From an uncultured Candidatus Nemicrothrix sp. (GTDB lineage: Bacteria > Actinomycetota > Acidimicrobiia > Acidimicrobiales > Acidimicrobilacustridaceae): a stretch of 11,647 bases of DNA. A program made the translations under genes and the position numbers. The notes under the pieces are model-generated. The model had not been told where the DNA came from, did no database searches, and saw only the letters and a list, made by a program, of their open reading frames with translations. Every line of letters starts with the position of its first letter. The stretch's first letter is position 1. Below are positions 1-6,723 of the stretch, in pieces. The stretch lies in assembly GCA_903827085.1 (NCBI GenBank), contig CAIKHC010000179.1, positions 1 to 11,647 of the forward strand. The letters run 5' to 3'.

Positions 1-156
1 ACCGGGGAGAATACGGATGTAATGCATCCGCATCTTTCCGGAGATGTGGGCCAACACTTTGTGGCCGTTTTCGAGTTCGACGCGGAACATTGCGTTCGGC
101 AGCGGCTCGGTGACCGTTCCTTCCAGAACGATCGCGTCTTCTTTGGGCTTAGCCAG
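1..156 (-). CDS. infA: Translation initiation factor IF-1, N-terminal part, apparent CTG start (partial)
   Basis: The first 52 codons of IF1 are present; the rest (usually about 20 codons) lies beyond the left edge. The peptide has the OB-fold landmarks [20 protein letters not shown] (11-30), [13 protein letters not shown] (31-43) and HYIRILPG (45-52), nearly identical in pattern to other actinobacterial IF1. IF1 binds the 30S A site and helps IF2 and IF3 select the initiator tRNA and start codon. The N-terminus [12 protein letters not shown] aligns with the usual MAKxxD opening, so the first codon must be the CTG at 154-156. No ATG, GTG or TTG exists in frame between it and the TGA at 250-252; the next in-frame ATG is codon 23, inside the conserved core. 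The AGGAG eight bases upstream supports this start. Confidence 0.93.
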   Translation of the reverse strand, partial: MAKPKEDAIVLEGTVTEPLPNAMFRVELENGHKVLAHISGKMRMHYIRILPG

Positions 157-164
157 GACACTGA

Positions 165-169
165 CTCCT
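165..169 (-). promoter_or_regulatory. Ribosome binding site that fixes the infA start
   Basis: The sequence AGGAG lies eight bases before the CTG codon at 156, an ideal distance. An out-of-frame GTG (158-160) is only four bases away and opens a frame unrelated to IF1. The site therefore supports initiation at CTG. Confidence 0.75.
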
Positions 170-239
170 GTGTGATGGATCTGAAAACCCCTGCTCAGGA
201 CCGCGCAAAGGCGGGATCCCGGACGAGGGCGGACTGAAG

Positions 240-268
240 ACCCTACCGGTCAGGCCCGCTGGCTCCAA
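240..268 (-). promoter_or_regulatory. Candidate promoter for infA
   Basis: In the map-infA gap the coding strand shows TTGGAG (263-268) and TAGGGT (240-245) separated by exactly 17 bases. TAGGGT is an acceptable -10 box in Actinobacteria, with the T1, A2 and T6 positions conserved; the -35 match is weak (TTG only). Transcription would begin near position 232 and give an infA leader of roughly 75 bases. A separate promoter for infA would make sense because the gap is far larger than any other in the cluster. The call is from visual matching only. Confidence 0.35.
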
Positions 269-297
269 ATGCGCCAAATCCTGTGTTAGAGGGGTGG

Positions 298-1041
298 TCA
301 AAGACGCGTCAAAATTTCCGGCCCATTGGGGCCAATAGCGATGGTGTGTTCGGCATGGGCGGCCCAAGATCCGTCGGCGGAAAGAACCGTCCAGCCGTCC
401 TCGGTCAGGAAGGTTTCGCAGTCCCCGATGGTCACCATGGGCTCGACCGCCAAGGTCATGCCCGCCTTGAGCTTTCCGCCCTTACCCGCCACTCCGTAAT
501 TGGGGACTTCAGGTGATTCGTGCATCGCTCGGCCGATGCCATGGCCCACATAGTCCCGAACCACCGAGAACCCGGCGGCCTCGACCACTGCCTGCACCGC
601 AGCGCCAATGTCACCGAGGGTGTTGCCCTCGACCATGGCGGCGATGCCGGCGGCCAGCGAGGCCTCGGTCACCGAAATGAGTTTGGCCGCTTCGGCGGAG
701 ATCTCCCCCACCCCTGTCGTGAACGCAGCGTCACCGTGCCACCCCTCGACGACGGCGCCGCAGTCGACCGAAATGATGTCGCCTTCGTTGAGTACGACAG
801 CGCCAGGGATGCCATGGACAATGACATCGTTCGGTGACGCGCAGATCACCGCTGGGAAGCCGTGGTAACCGAGAAAGTTGGAGGTCGCTCCCCTGTTGTC
901 GATCACCTTGCGACCGATCGCATCAAGGTCAGCGGTCGTCACGCCAGGACGAATCGCGGCGCGAATCTTTTCGTGCATCTCTGCAACAACGCGACCAGCC
1001 GCTCGCATGTGGCGAAGTTCTTCTTTCGAACGAGCTTTCAT
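298..1041 (-). CDS. map: Methionine aminopeptidase, type I
   Basis: The 247-residue product removes the initiator methionine from nascent proteins as they leave the ribosome. All five metal ligands of the pita-bread fold are visible: Asp93 (ISVDCG), Asp104 (HGDAAF), His167 (GHGIG), Glu200 (VEPM) and Glu231 (HAEHT), together with the catalytic-site His76 (VHGIP). There is no N-terminal zinc-finger or SH3-binding extension, so it is the short, type Ia form. The ATG at 1041 gives a normal N-terminus (MKARSKEELRHMRAAGRVVAE), but the 21-base gap after adk has no clear ribosome binding site. The gene probably stays on the same transcript as secY and adk. A 141-base gap separates it from infA. Confidence 0.97.
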   Translation of the reverse strand: MKARSKEELRHMRAAGRVVAEMHEKIRAAIRPGVTTADLDAIGRKVIDNRGATSNFLGYHGFPAVICASPNDVIVHGIPGAVVLNEGDIISVDCGAVVEGWHGDAAFTTGVGEISAEAAKLISVTEASLAAGIAAMVEGNTLGDIGAAVQAVVEAAGFSVVRDYVGHGIGRAMHESPEVPNYGVAGKGGKLKAGMTLAVEPMVTIGDCETFLTEDGWTVLSADGSWAAHAEHTIAIGPNGPEILTRL

Positions 1042-1062
1042 GTTCGTTCGGCTTCGCGATTT

Positions 1063-1710
1063 CTATTTCGGGAGTTGCGCGTCGATCGCGCTCAGAAGAC
1101 GAGCAAAAACCTCGTCGGGCGAGCCGATCCCGTCGACCTTCACCAACAGACCTGATGCTTCATAAAAGTCAATGGTTGGTTGGGTTTCTGTGTTGTAAAC
1201 AGAAAGGCGCTTTGCGATTGATTCGGGCGTGTCGTCAGCGCGCTGAACAACATCGCCGCCACACTTGTCGCACACCCACTGTGTGGAGGGCGGGGCAGCG
1301 ACAGAGTAAATGGCTCCGCACTTCGAACACACTCGACGAGACGAGATGCGCTCGAGCACGACCTCTTCGGCAACAACAAGATCGATTGCGACATCGATAG
1401 TTGCAAACTTGGACATGCCTTCTGCTTGCACAACAGTGCGCGGAAAACCATCGAGAAGAAAACCGTTTGCCTGCACATCGCCTTCGGTGAGTCGTTCTTC
1501 AACAACACCCAGAATGATCTCGTCGGATACAAGACCGCCGGCATCCATCACGGCCTTCGCCTCGACACCAAGCGGAGTGCCAGCAACGACAGCGGCACGA
1601 AGCATGTCTCCGGTAGAGATATGCGGGGCGTTGTAATGCGCCGAAAGCCGCTCGGACTGTGTGCCCTTGCCCGCTCCCTGCCGTCCGAAGATAAGCAGAC
1701 GAGCAGTCAT
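1063..1710 (-). CDS. adk: Adenylate kinase with Cys4 zinc-type LID
   Basis: The 215-residue cytoplasmic enzyme interconverts ATP and AMP with two ADP. The P-loop is GRQGAGKGT (9-17), with Lys14 in the nucleotide-binding position. The AMP-binding part has the HISTGDMLRAA motif (30-40), and FLLDGFPRT (84-92) is the family signature. This is a long-type kinase: the LID domain carries Cys128/Cys131 and Cys147/Cys150, a Cys4 zinc site that many Gram-positive enzymes have and E. coli lacks. Usual P-loops read GPPGAGKGT or GAPGAGKGT, so Arg-Gln at positions 10-11 is a mild variant. Most actinobacterial adenylate kinases I know (for example mycobacterial) are short forms without the LID zinc site, so this long form is worth noting. 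The ATG overlaps the secY stop by one base. Confidence 0.97.
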   Translation of the reverse strand: MTARLLIFGRQGAGKGTQSERLSAHYNAPHISTGDMLRAAVVAGTPLGVEAKAVMDAGGLVSDEIILGVVEERLTEGDVQANGFLLDGFPRTVVQAEGMSKFATIDVAIDLVVAEEVVLERISSRRVCSKCGAIYSVAAPPSTQWVCDKCGGDVVQRADDTPESIAKRLSVYNTETQPTIDFYEASGLLVKVDGIGSPDEVFARLLSAIDAQLPK

Positions 1711-3023
1711 TACTTCAGGAATCCTTCGTAGTTGCGCATCATCAACTGGCTGTCGATCTGCTTCATCGTCTCGAGGGCAACACCCACGGCGATGAGGATC
1801 GAGATACCAGTGAACGACACCTGAGTGCCGGGAAGATACGCAGTCAAGATGAAGGAAGGAATAAGAGCAACAGCGGCGATGAACAATGCGCCGGGAAGAG
1901 TGATGCGGGAAAGAACCTTGGCCAGGTAGCGCTCGGTCTGGGGGCCAGGACGAATTCCAGGAATGAAGCCACCCTGCTTACGAAGCTGATCGGCCTGCTT
2001 TACCGGATCGAAGGTGATCGCTGTGTAGAAGTAGGCGAAACCAATGATGAGAAGACCGAAAACGATCAAGTGGATCGGAGCACTCGGGTTCACCAGGTTT
2101 GAGTTCACCCAGTCCTGCACGGTCTTTCCCCAACCGTCAGTCGGAAGCACAAAGCTCAGCAACTGCGGGAGATAGAGAACCGAACTGGCGAAAATGATCG
2201 GGATAACGCCCGACTGGTTCACCTTGAGCGGAATGTAGGTGCTCTGTCCGCCGTATTGGCGACGACCCACAACGCGTTTTGCAAACTGAACAGGAATACG
2301 ACGCTGCCCTTGCTCGACGTACACAATCGCAACGGTGATAAGCGCATAACCAGCAAGCACCATGGCAACTGCGACCCAGTCACCGTTGGCCTTAATCGTT
2401 GCCATCTGGCTCGGCAACAACGAAACAACGGAAGCGAAAATCAGCAAGGACATGCCGTTGCCGATACCTCGTTGCGTCACGAGTTCACCCATCCACATGA
2501 GCAAAGCCGTACCTGTTGTCAGGGTAAGGACAATGAGCATCACGCGCGACACGGTGAAATCAGGGATGAGATCGAGGCCAGTTGTATTGCCATTGGTGAG
2601 GCCACCACCGCCGTTGTGGAAGAGGTAGGCCAAACCGGTTGACTGCAAGATCGCAATACCGATCGTGACGTAACGGGTCCACTGCGTGATCTTGCGCTGA
2701 CCGACCGCGCCCATGTTCTGCCATTCCTCGAGTTTCGGAATGACGACACCCAGAATCTGCATGATGATCGATGCAGTGATGTACGGCATGATGCCGAGAG
2801 CAAAGATTGCGAAGTTGGTGAGACCGCCACCAGAGAAGAGCTTCAAGAACGCGAGCACGCCACCCTCATCGGCCTGCGCCTTCAACTGCTTGAGTGCAGA
2901 CGTGTCGATTCCGGGAACGGGAAGATGAGCGCCGAGTCGATACAGGGCGATAATCAGGAACGTGAACAGGACCTTGTTGCGAAGGTCCTGGACCTTGAAG
3001 ATGTTCTTCAGGTTTGCGAGCAC
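1710..3023 (-). CDS. secY: Protein translocase channel subunit SecY
   Basis: The 437-residue product is the central pore of the Sec translocon in the cytoplasmic membrane, partnering SecE, SecG, SecA and the ribosome. About ten hydrophobic segments are visible. The plug and second segment region has SGGGLTNFAIFALGIMPYIT (64-83), then ASIIMQIL; the first family signature is here. The second signature lies around VYVEQGQRRIPVQFAKR (234-250). The large cytoplasmic loop before segment 9 has GGFIPGIRPGPQTERYL (351-367), with Arg358 matching E. coli Arg357, needed for SecA-driven transport. I chose GTG at 3023 because TAGGAG is eight bases upstream and it gives MLANLKNIF; GTG at 3032 would abut that site with no spacer. 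The TAA overlaps the adk ATG by one base. Confidence 0.96.
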   Translation of the reverse strand: MLANLKNIFKVQDLRNKVLFTFLIIALYRLGAHLPVPGIDTSALKQLKAQADEGGVLAFLKLFSGGGLTNFAIFALGIMPYITASIIMQILGVVIPKLEEWQNMGAVGQRKITQWTRYVTIGIAILQSTGLAYLFHNGGGGLTNGNTTGLDLIPDFTVSRVMLIVLTLTTGTALLMWMGELVTQRGIGNGMSLLIFASVVSLLPSQMATIKANGDWVAVAMVLAGYALITVAIVYVEQGQRRIPVQFAKRVVGRRQYGGQSTYIPLKVNQSGVIPIIFASSVLYLPQLLSFVLPTDGWGKTVQDWVNSNLVNPSAPIHLIVFGLLIIGFAYFYTAITFDPVKQADQLRKQGGFIPGIRPGPQTERYLAKVLSRITLPGALFIAAVALIPSFILTAYLPGTQVSFTGISILIAVGVALETMKQIDSQLMMRNYEGFLK

Positions 3024-3037
3024 CGAGGTCACTCCTA

Positions 3038-3059
3038 CCGCTGGCTACGACGCCAGCAG
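3038..3059 (-). promoter_or_regulatory. Hairpin directly before the secY ribosome binding site
   Basis: In the 40-base gap between rplO and secY the transcript can form an 8-pair stem, CTGCTGGC with GCCAGCGG (one G-U pair), closing a six-base GTCGTA loop. The next bases are TAGGAG, the secY ribosome binding site. There is no U-run, so it does not look like an intrinsic terminator. It could tune secY translation, mark an mRNA processing site or simply be chance. This is the largest gap between rplC and map. Confidence 0.45.
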
Positions 3060-3063
3060 TGCA

Positions 3064-3552
3064 TCAGCGGTTTGTGAACTGGTTGCCCTTCGCGGGAGGA
3101 CGACGTTCGCCCCATGGCAAAGGGATGATTTCGACAGTGCCACCTGCAGCGGTGATTGCCGCTTCAGCTGACTTCGAGATGGCATGCGCACGAACGGTGA
3201 CGGGGCGAGAGATTTCTCCACGACCGAGCACCTTCACGAGTGCGCCCTTGCCAACAAGGCTCTTGCCCAGCAGCGAAACGGGATCGACGATGTCGAGACC
3301 TGATTCGTTGATGGAATCAAGGTTGATTGCCTGATATTCCACGCGGAAGGGGTTGTTGAAGCCACGAAGCTTCGGCACGCGCATGTGCAGAGGCATCTGA
3401 CCGCCCTCGAAACGAGCGGGGATGGTCGTACGCGCTTTCTGGCCCTTGGTACCGCGGCCTGCGGTCTTGCCGCCCTTGCCACCAATACCGCGGCCGACGC
3501 GCTTGCGGCGACGGTTTGAGCCCTCAGCGGGCTTGAGATCATGGATCTTCAC
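3064..3552 (-). CDS. rplO: 50S ribosomal protein L15
   Basis: The 162-residue product is L15, a late-assembly protein that binds 23S rRNA. It has the glycine- and lysine-rich N-terminal part (GSNRRRKRVGRGIGGKGGKT, 11-30, then AGRGTKGQKAR), FEGGQMPLHMRVPKLRGFNN (48-67) and the C-terminal domain ending in SAEAAITAAGGTVE (128-141). About 20 residues beyond that (142-162, PLPWGERRPPAKGNQFTNR at the end) exceed E. coli L15 (144 residues). The start is GTG at 3552, giving VKIHDLKPAEG, which lines up with the usual MKLHDLKPAEG; GAGGA lies four bases before it. The frame is open upstream to 3615, but those residues are read from rpmD DNA and are not L15. Confidence 0.95.
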   Translation of the reverse strand: MKIHDLKPAEGSNRRRKRVGRGIGGKGGKTAGRGTKGQKARTTIPARFEGGQMPLHMRVPKLRGFNNPFRVEYQAINLDSINESGLDIVDPVSLLGKSLVGKGALVKVLGRGEISRPVTVRAHAISKSAEAAITAAGGTVEIIPLPWGERRPPAKGNQFTNR

Positions 3553-3559
3553 GATGTCC

Positions 3560-3760
3560 TCACTTGCCGGTCGAGCCGAGCTCGACCTCTTCAACCGAAA
3601 TGAGATGCGGGACACGAGCGATCATGCCGCGAATTTCAGGACGGTCGGGAAGGGTGTTGGTCTTGCCGATGCCACGGAGACCAAGCGCACGGAGTGTTCC
3701 GCGGTGCTTGGGCTTGGTGCCGATCGACGACTTGATCTGGGTGACCTTAAGTTCTGCCAT
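3560..3760 (-). CDS. rpmD: 50S ribosomal protein L30
   Basis: The 66-residue product is L30, a small large-subunit protein absent from some bacterial lineages but usual in Actinobacteria. It has the family pattern [20 protein letters not shown] (about 4-23), then [21 protein letters not shown], and ends with [15 protein letters not shown]. The ATG at 3760 overlaps the rpsE stop by one base and follows GAGG by seven bases; an in-frame GTG at 3763 would add one residue and is less well placed. The stop is 7 bases from the GTG of rplO, and the GAGGA between them serves that gene. Confidence 0.95.
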   Translation of the reverse strand: MAELKVTQIKSSIGTKPKHRGTLRALGLRGIGKTNTLPDRPEIRGMIARVPHLISVEEVELGSTGK

Positions 3761-4323
3761 CACGCGACCTCATTTGGAACGTGCGGGCCACGCTCGGAAA
3801 GCTTGAACGCTTCGAGCATGCCCTTGGGAACGAACTCTTCGGGTGCAAGTCCACGAAGTCGAGCGACCTCGTTGGGATCCTTGAGACCCTGCAAGCCAGC
3901 GATGGTCGCACGAGCCACGTTGATGTGGTTCGAGGAGCCAAGCGACTTACAAAGAACGTCGTGGATGCCGGCCTCTTCGAGAATGGCGCGAGCAGCACCA
4001 CCCGCGATCACACCGGTACCAGGAGCAGCGGGCTGAATCAGCACGCGTCCGGCGCCCATGCGTCCGACGATTGGGTGAGTGACGGTTGATCCGGCCAACG
4101 GCACCTTGAACAGGTTCTTGCGAGCCTCTTCGGTGCCCTTCTGGATGGCCAGTGGAACTTCCTTGGCCTTGCCATAACCGAGACCGACATGGCCAGCACC
4201 GTCGCCGATCACCACGAGCGCGGTGAACGAGAATCGACGACCGCCCTTGACGACCTTGGCAACTCGGTTGATGTTGATCACGCGTGACTCGCGAAGTGCG
4301 AGAGCGTCAGCGTTGAGGGCCAT
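3760..4323 (-). CDS. rpsE: 30S ribosomal protein S5
   Basis: The 187-residue product is S5, which lies at the mRNA entry tunnel and affects decoding fidelity. The N-terminal S5 RNA-binding domain has [20 protein letters not shown] (20-39) and [18 protein letters not shown] (40-57). The C-terminal domain shows [19 protein letters not shown] and [20 protein letters not shown]. The Gly-Arg loop (GGRR, 27-30) is where spectinomycin resistance changes are known in other bacteria; the sequence here looks like the ordinary form. After the conserved core, about 20 residues form a variable end. The ATG overlaps the rplR stop by one base, and the TGA overlaps the rpmD ATG by one base. Confidence 0.98.
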   Translation of the reverse strand: MALNADALALRESRVININRVAKVVKGGRRFSFTALVVIGDGAGHVGLGYGKAKEVPLAIQKGTEEARKNLFKVPLAGSTVTHPIVGRMGAGRVLIQPAAPGTGVIAGGAARAILEEAGIHDVLCKSLGSSNHINVARATIAGLQGLKDPNEVARLRGLAPEEFVPKGMLEAFKLSERGPHVPNEVA

Positions 4324-4688
4324 CAGAACTCCAGTCCAGCTTCTCGGGCGGCATCGGCAACAGCAGCGACACGACCGTGGTAAAGGAATCCACCGCGATC
4401 GAACACCACCTTGTCGATACCCGCAGCCTTCGCACGCTCAGCAAGAAGCTTGCCGACCGCGGTTGCTGCAGCGATGTTGCTGGTGCCGCTAGCGGCGACA
4501 CCGGTTTCCACCGATGACGCAGCGGCGATGGTGCGGCCGCTGATGTCGTCGATGATCTGTGCGTTGATGTGGCGATTGGATCGGTAGACCGCCATACGAG
4601 GACGCGCTGCGGTGCCACGCACCTGCTTGCGTACTCGACGGTGACGACGGATTCGCGCGTCGCGCTTTTGCTGTGCTTTGTCGCTCAT
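4323..4688 (-). CDS. rplR: 50S ribosomal protein L18
   Basis: The 121-residue product matches L18, which binds 5S rRNA together with L5 and L25 and helps place it in the large subunit. The arginine-rich start ([21 protein letters not shown] with a short lead-in) is followed by the core [16 protein letters not shown] (about 33-48). The end [28 protein letters not shown] is the usual L18 C-terminus. The gene begins two bases after rplF with only a weak AGGT-type binding site, so it may rely on translational coupling. Its TGA overlaps the rpsE ATG by one base. Confidence 0.97.
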   Translation of the reverse strand: MSDKAQQKRDARIRRHRRVRKQVRGTAARPRMAVYRSNRHINAQIIDDISGRTIAAASSVETGVAASGTSNIAAATAVGKLLAERAKAAGIDKVVFDRGGFLYHGRVAAVADAAREAGLEF

Positions 4689-4690
4689 GT

Positions 4691-5230
4691 CTACTTACCT
4701 GCCTTGCCGGCCTTGCGGGCAACGTATTCGCCCTTGTACCGGACACCCTTGCCCTTGTAAGGCTCGGGCTTGCGGATTGCACGGATGTCAGCGGCGACCT
4801 GACCAACAGTTTCCTTGTCGGTGCCCTTGACCAGAATTTGGGTCGGTGCGGGAACCTCGAAGGTGATGCCGGCCGGAGCAACAACGCTTACCGGGTGACT
4901 GAAACCAAGTGCGAGGTCGAGCGCAGTGTCGCCCTTCGCTGTAGCGCGGTAACCGACGCCGATGATTTCAAGTTCCTTGGTGAAGCCTGCGCTTACGCCA
5001 ATGACCATGTTGTTAACGAGCGAGCGAACCAGGCCGTGGAGTGCACGGTTCTGACGTTCGTCGTTGGGACGTTCGACGATGAGTTCGGTACCTTCCTGAC
5101 GGATGGTGATCTCACCGGGAATGTCGCGTTCAAGTGTTCCCTTGGAGCCCTTCACGGAAATGTGCTGACCAGCGATCGAAACCTCGACGCCAGCTGGAAC
5201 CGCGATAGGAGCGCGTCCTACTCGTGACAT
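4691..5230 (-). CDS. rplF: 50S ribosomal protein L6
   Basis: The 179-residue product is L6, a two-domain protein near the factor-binding site at the base of the L7/L12 stalk. The N-terminal domain begins [19 protein letters not shown] and has the [13 protein letters not shown] stretch (about 28-40). The second domain carries [24 protein letters not shown] and the family signature [11 protein letters not shown] at 155-165. It ends in a lysine-rich tail. The ATG follows the rpsH stop by nine bases, with AAGGGG as ribosome binding site. The TAG stop is two bases ahead of rplR. Confidence 0.98.
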   Translation of the reverse strand: MSRVGRAPIAVPAGVEVSIAGQHISVKGSKGTLERDIPGEITIRQEGTELIVERPNDERQNRALHGLVRSLVNNMVIGVSAGFTKELEIIGVGYRATAKGDTALDLALGFSHPVSVVAPAGITFEVPAPTQILVKGTDKETVGQVAADIRAIRKPEPYKGKGVRYKGEYVARKAGKAGK

Positions 5231-5239
5231 GTCAGCCCC

Positions 5240-5644
5240 TTACCAAACGAAGCACAGGATCTCGCCGCCCATGCGACGCTTACGCGCCTCACGGTCGGTC
5301 ATCAGACCCTGACTGGTGGACAGGACAGCGACACCCAATCCGCCAAGAACCCGAGGGATCTTGTCGGCCTTGATGTACACACGGAGGCCCGGCTTCGACA
5401 CGCGCTTGACACCAGAGATGACGCGCTTGCGTTCGGGCGAGTACTTCATGGTGACGGTGAGGACAGAACCAGGACGGTTCGGGTCGTCAGCGATGGTGAA
5501 GCTCTCGATGTAACCCTCGGCAAGGAGGAGTTGTGCGAGTGCTTCTTTCACCTTTGAGGATGGCATGCGTACCTCATCGTGCATCGCGGTGTTCGCGTTG
5601 CGGATGCGGGTGAGCATGTCGGCGATGGGATCTGTCATTGTCAT
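5240..5644 (-). CDS. rpsH: 30S ribosomal protein S8
   Basis: The 134-residue product is S8, which binds 16S rRNA helix 21 and, in E. coli, represses the spc operon by binding its mRNA. It begins [17 protein letters not shown] and ends with the conserved [15 protein letters not shown] followed by [10 protein letters not shown] chose the ATG at 5644 because it is seven bases after GGGGAGG; the second ATG at 5638 would be further away than usual. The open frame continues upstream to 5788 across rpsZ but is not S8-like there. I could not identify an S8-binding hairpin by eye. The gap to rplF is nine bases and includes a GGGG ribosome binding site. Confidence 0.98.
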   Translation of the reverse strand: MTMTDPIADMLTRIRNANTAMHDEVRMPSSKVKEALAQLLLAEGYIESFTIADDPNRPGSVLTVTMKYSPERKRVISGVKRVSKPGLRVYIKADKIPRVLGGLGVAVLSTSQGLMTDREARKRRMGGEILCFVW

Positions 5645-5657
5645 GTCGTCGCCTCCC

Positions 5658-5843
5658 CTACCAGCTGGCCTTTTTGAGACCAGGAATTTCGCCAGCGTGT
5701 CCGAGTTCGCGCAAGCAAATACGGCACAGCTGGAACTTGCGGTACACAGCACGAGGCCGTCCGCACTTCTGGCAACGGGTGTAGCCACGGACCTTGAACT
5801 TCGGGGTCTGACGTTGCTTATTAACGAGCGCCTTTTTAGCCAT
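5658..5843 (-). CDS. rpsZ: 30S ribosomal protein S14, short zinc-binding type
   Basis: The 61-residue product is the short, zinc-binding S14. It has the typical [23 protein letters not shown] opening and two CxxC pairs, Cys24/Cys27 and Cys40/Cys43, that hold one zinc ion. It ends with the standard [12 protein letters not shown]14 sits in the head of the small subunit near the A and P sites. Many bacteria also keep a longer cysteine-free S14 paralogue elsewhere, switched on when zinc is short; none is in this window. The ATG overlaps the rplE stop by one base. The gene ends 13 bases before rpsH, and that gap contains a strong ribosome binding site. The symbol could equally be written rpsN. Confidence 0.97.
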   Translation of the reverse strand: MAKKALVNKQRQTPKFKVRGYTRCQKCGRPRAVYRKFQLCRICLRELGHAGEIPGLKKASW

Positions 5844-6415
5844 TACTGCTGCCCCTCACGCTTGAACGGGAAGCCGAAAGCATCGAGCAGGGCTTTGCCC
5901 TCGGCATTGGTCTTGGCAGTGGTCACGATGGTGATGTCGAAGCCGCGGGGGCCGTCGACCTTGTCGTAATCGATCTCCGGGAACATGAGCTGTTCAGGAA
6001 GACCAAAGGTGTAGTTGCCGTGTCCGTCAAAGGACTTCGGTGACAATCCACGGAAATCGCGGATACGGGGAATCGCCAGGCTGATGAGCCGGTCGAAGAA
6101 TTCCCACATCCGATCGCCGCGAAGTGTGACCTTCACACCAATGGCATTGCCCTCACGCAGTTTGAAACCGGCGATGGACTTCTTGGCCTTGGTCACGATG
6201 ACCTTCTGGCCGGTGATCAGCTCGAGGTCGCGCACGGCACCGTCGATCAGTGATGACTGAGCGAGTGCCTTGCCGACGCCTGAGTTGATCACGATCTTCT
6301 CGAAACGAGGGACCTGCATAATGTTGCCGAGTTCGAGCGTGTCCTTGAGTTGGACACGGATCTCATCGTTGTAGCGGGTCTTGAGACGAGGAATCGTTGT
6401 GGTTGCGGTGCTCAT
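5843..6415 (-). CDS. rplE: 50S ribosomal protein L5
   Basis: The 190-residue product is L5, which binds 5S rRNA, contacts the P-site tRNA and takes part in an intersubunit bridge. Conserved stretches are [14 protein letters not shown] (about 37-50), the [21 protein letters not shown] region, [24 protein letters not shown] and the final FGFPFK. The ATG at 6415 lies in an ATGA overlap with the rplX stop and is preceded by AAGGAG with a 7-base spacer. The frame stays open upstream inside rplX to 6511, but those residues are read out of phase with L24 and are not L5-like. The product is close to the family's usual 180 or so residues, with a short N-terminal extra segment. The TAA overlaps the next ATG by one base. 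Confidence 0.97.
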   Translation of the reverse strand: MSTATTTIPRLKTRYNDEIRVQLKDTLELGNIMQVPRFEKIVINSGVGKALAQSSLIDGAVRDLELITGQKVIVTKAKKSIAGFKLREGNAIGVKVTLRGDRMWEFFDRLISLAIPRIRDFRGLSPKSFDGHGNYTFGLPEQLMFPEIDYDKVDGPRGFDITIVTTAKTNAEGKALLDAFGFPFKREGQQ

Positions 6416-6723
6416 GCGAGGTCTCCTTCGCACTTGCGGCAGATCCGGACCTTGGTGCCATCGGCCTCGAAGCGGTAGCCGATACGAGTCGGCTTGCTGC
6501 ACGAGTTGCAAACGATGGCGACGTTGGAAGCCGGAATTGGCATCTCTTTGTCGATGATGCCGCCGGTGTTGGTCTGGCTAACGGGCTTCTGATGCTTCTT
6601 GGCGATGTTGACACCATCGACGATGACCTTTCCCTTTTCGGGAATGGATCGAGTGACGGTACCGGTCTTGCCGCGGTCCTTACCGGACAGCACCTGAACG
6701 CGGTCGCCCTTGCGGATTTTCAT
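6412..6723 (-). CDS. rplX: 50S ribosomal protein L24, Cys4 (zinc-ribbon-like) form
   Basis: The 103-residue product has the KOW motif of L24 at its N-terminus ([20 protein letters not shown], 2-21), followed by [18 protein letters not shown]24 is an assembly initiator that binds 23S rRNA domain I and lies near the tunnel exit. Its C-terminal half holds two CxxC pairs, Cys72/Cys75 and Cys95/Cys98, which can form a zinc site; L24 families are known with and without these cysteines. I chose the ATG at 6723, seven bases after GGAGG and overlapping the rplN stop by one base; an in-frame GTG at 6726 is only four bases from the binding site. The stop overlaps the rplE ATG by four bases. Confidence 0.96.
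   Translation of the reverse strand: MKIRKGDRVQVLSGKDRGKTGTVTRSIPEKGKVIVDGVNIAKKHQKPVSQTNTGGIIDKEMPIPASNVAIVCNSCSKPTRIGYRFEADGTKVRICRKCEGDLA

Larger units (their letters stand above)
157..297 (-). other. map-infA intergenic region, largest gap in the window
   Basis: These 141 bases contain no recognisable gene. In coding direction they hold the candidate promoter at 268-240, a perfect ten-base palindrome CGGGATCCCG at 212-221, and the infA ribosome binding site at 165-169. The palindrome lacks a following U-run, so I do not call it a terminator, and I see no other terminator for map. In the infA frame there are stops at 250-252 and further upstream, and no ATG, GTG or TTG between the nearest stop and the infA coding region. 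Confidence 0.7.

Noticed and set aside
158..160. GTG as the start of infA
   Set aside because: It is out of frame with IF1, only four bases from the AGGAG site, and opens a frame unrelated to IF1.
212..221. CGGGATCCCG palindrome as a terminator after map
   Set aside because: No loop and no U-run follow; a perfect ten-base palindrome can arise by chance in GC-rich DNA.
4489..4884. 131-codon minus-strand frame spanning the rplF/rplR junction
   Set aside because: It is an out-of-phase reading of rplF and rplR with Arg/Ser/Pro-rich content typical of shadow frames.
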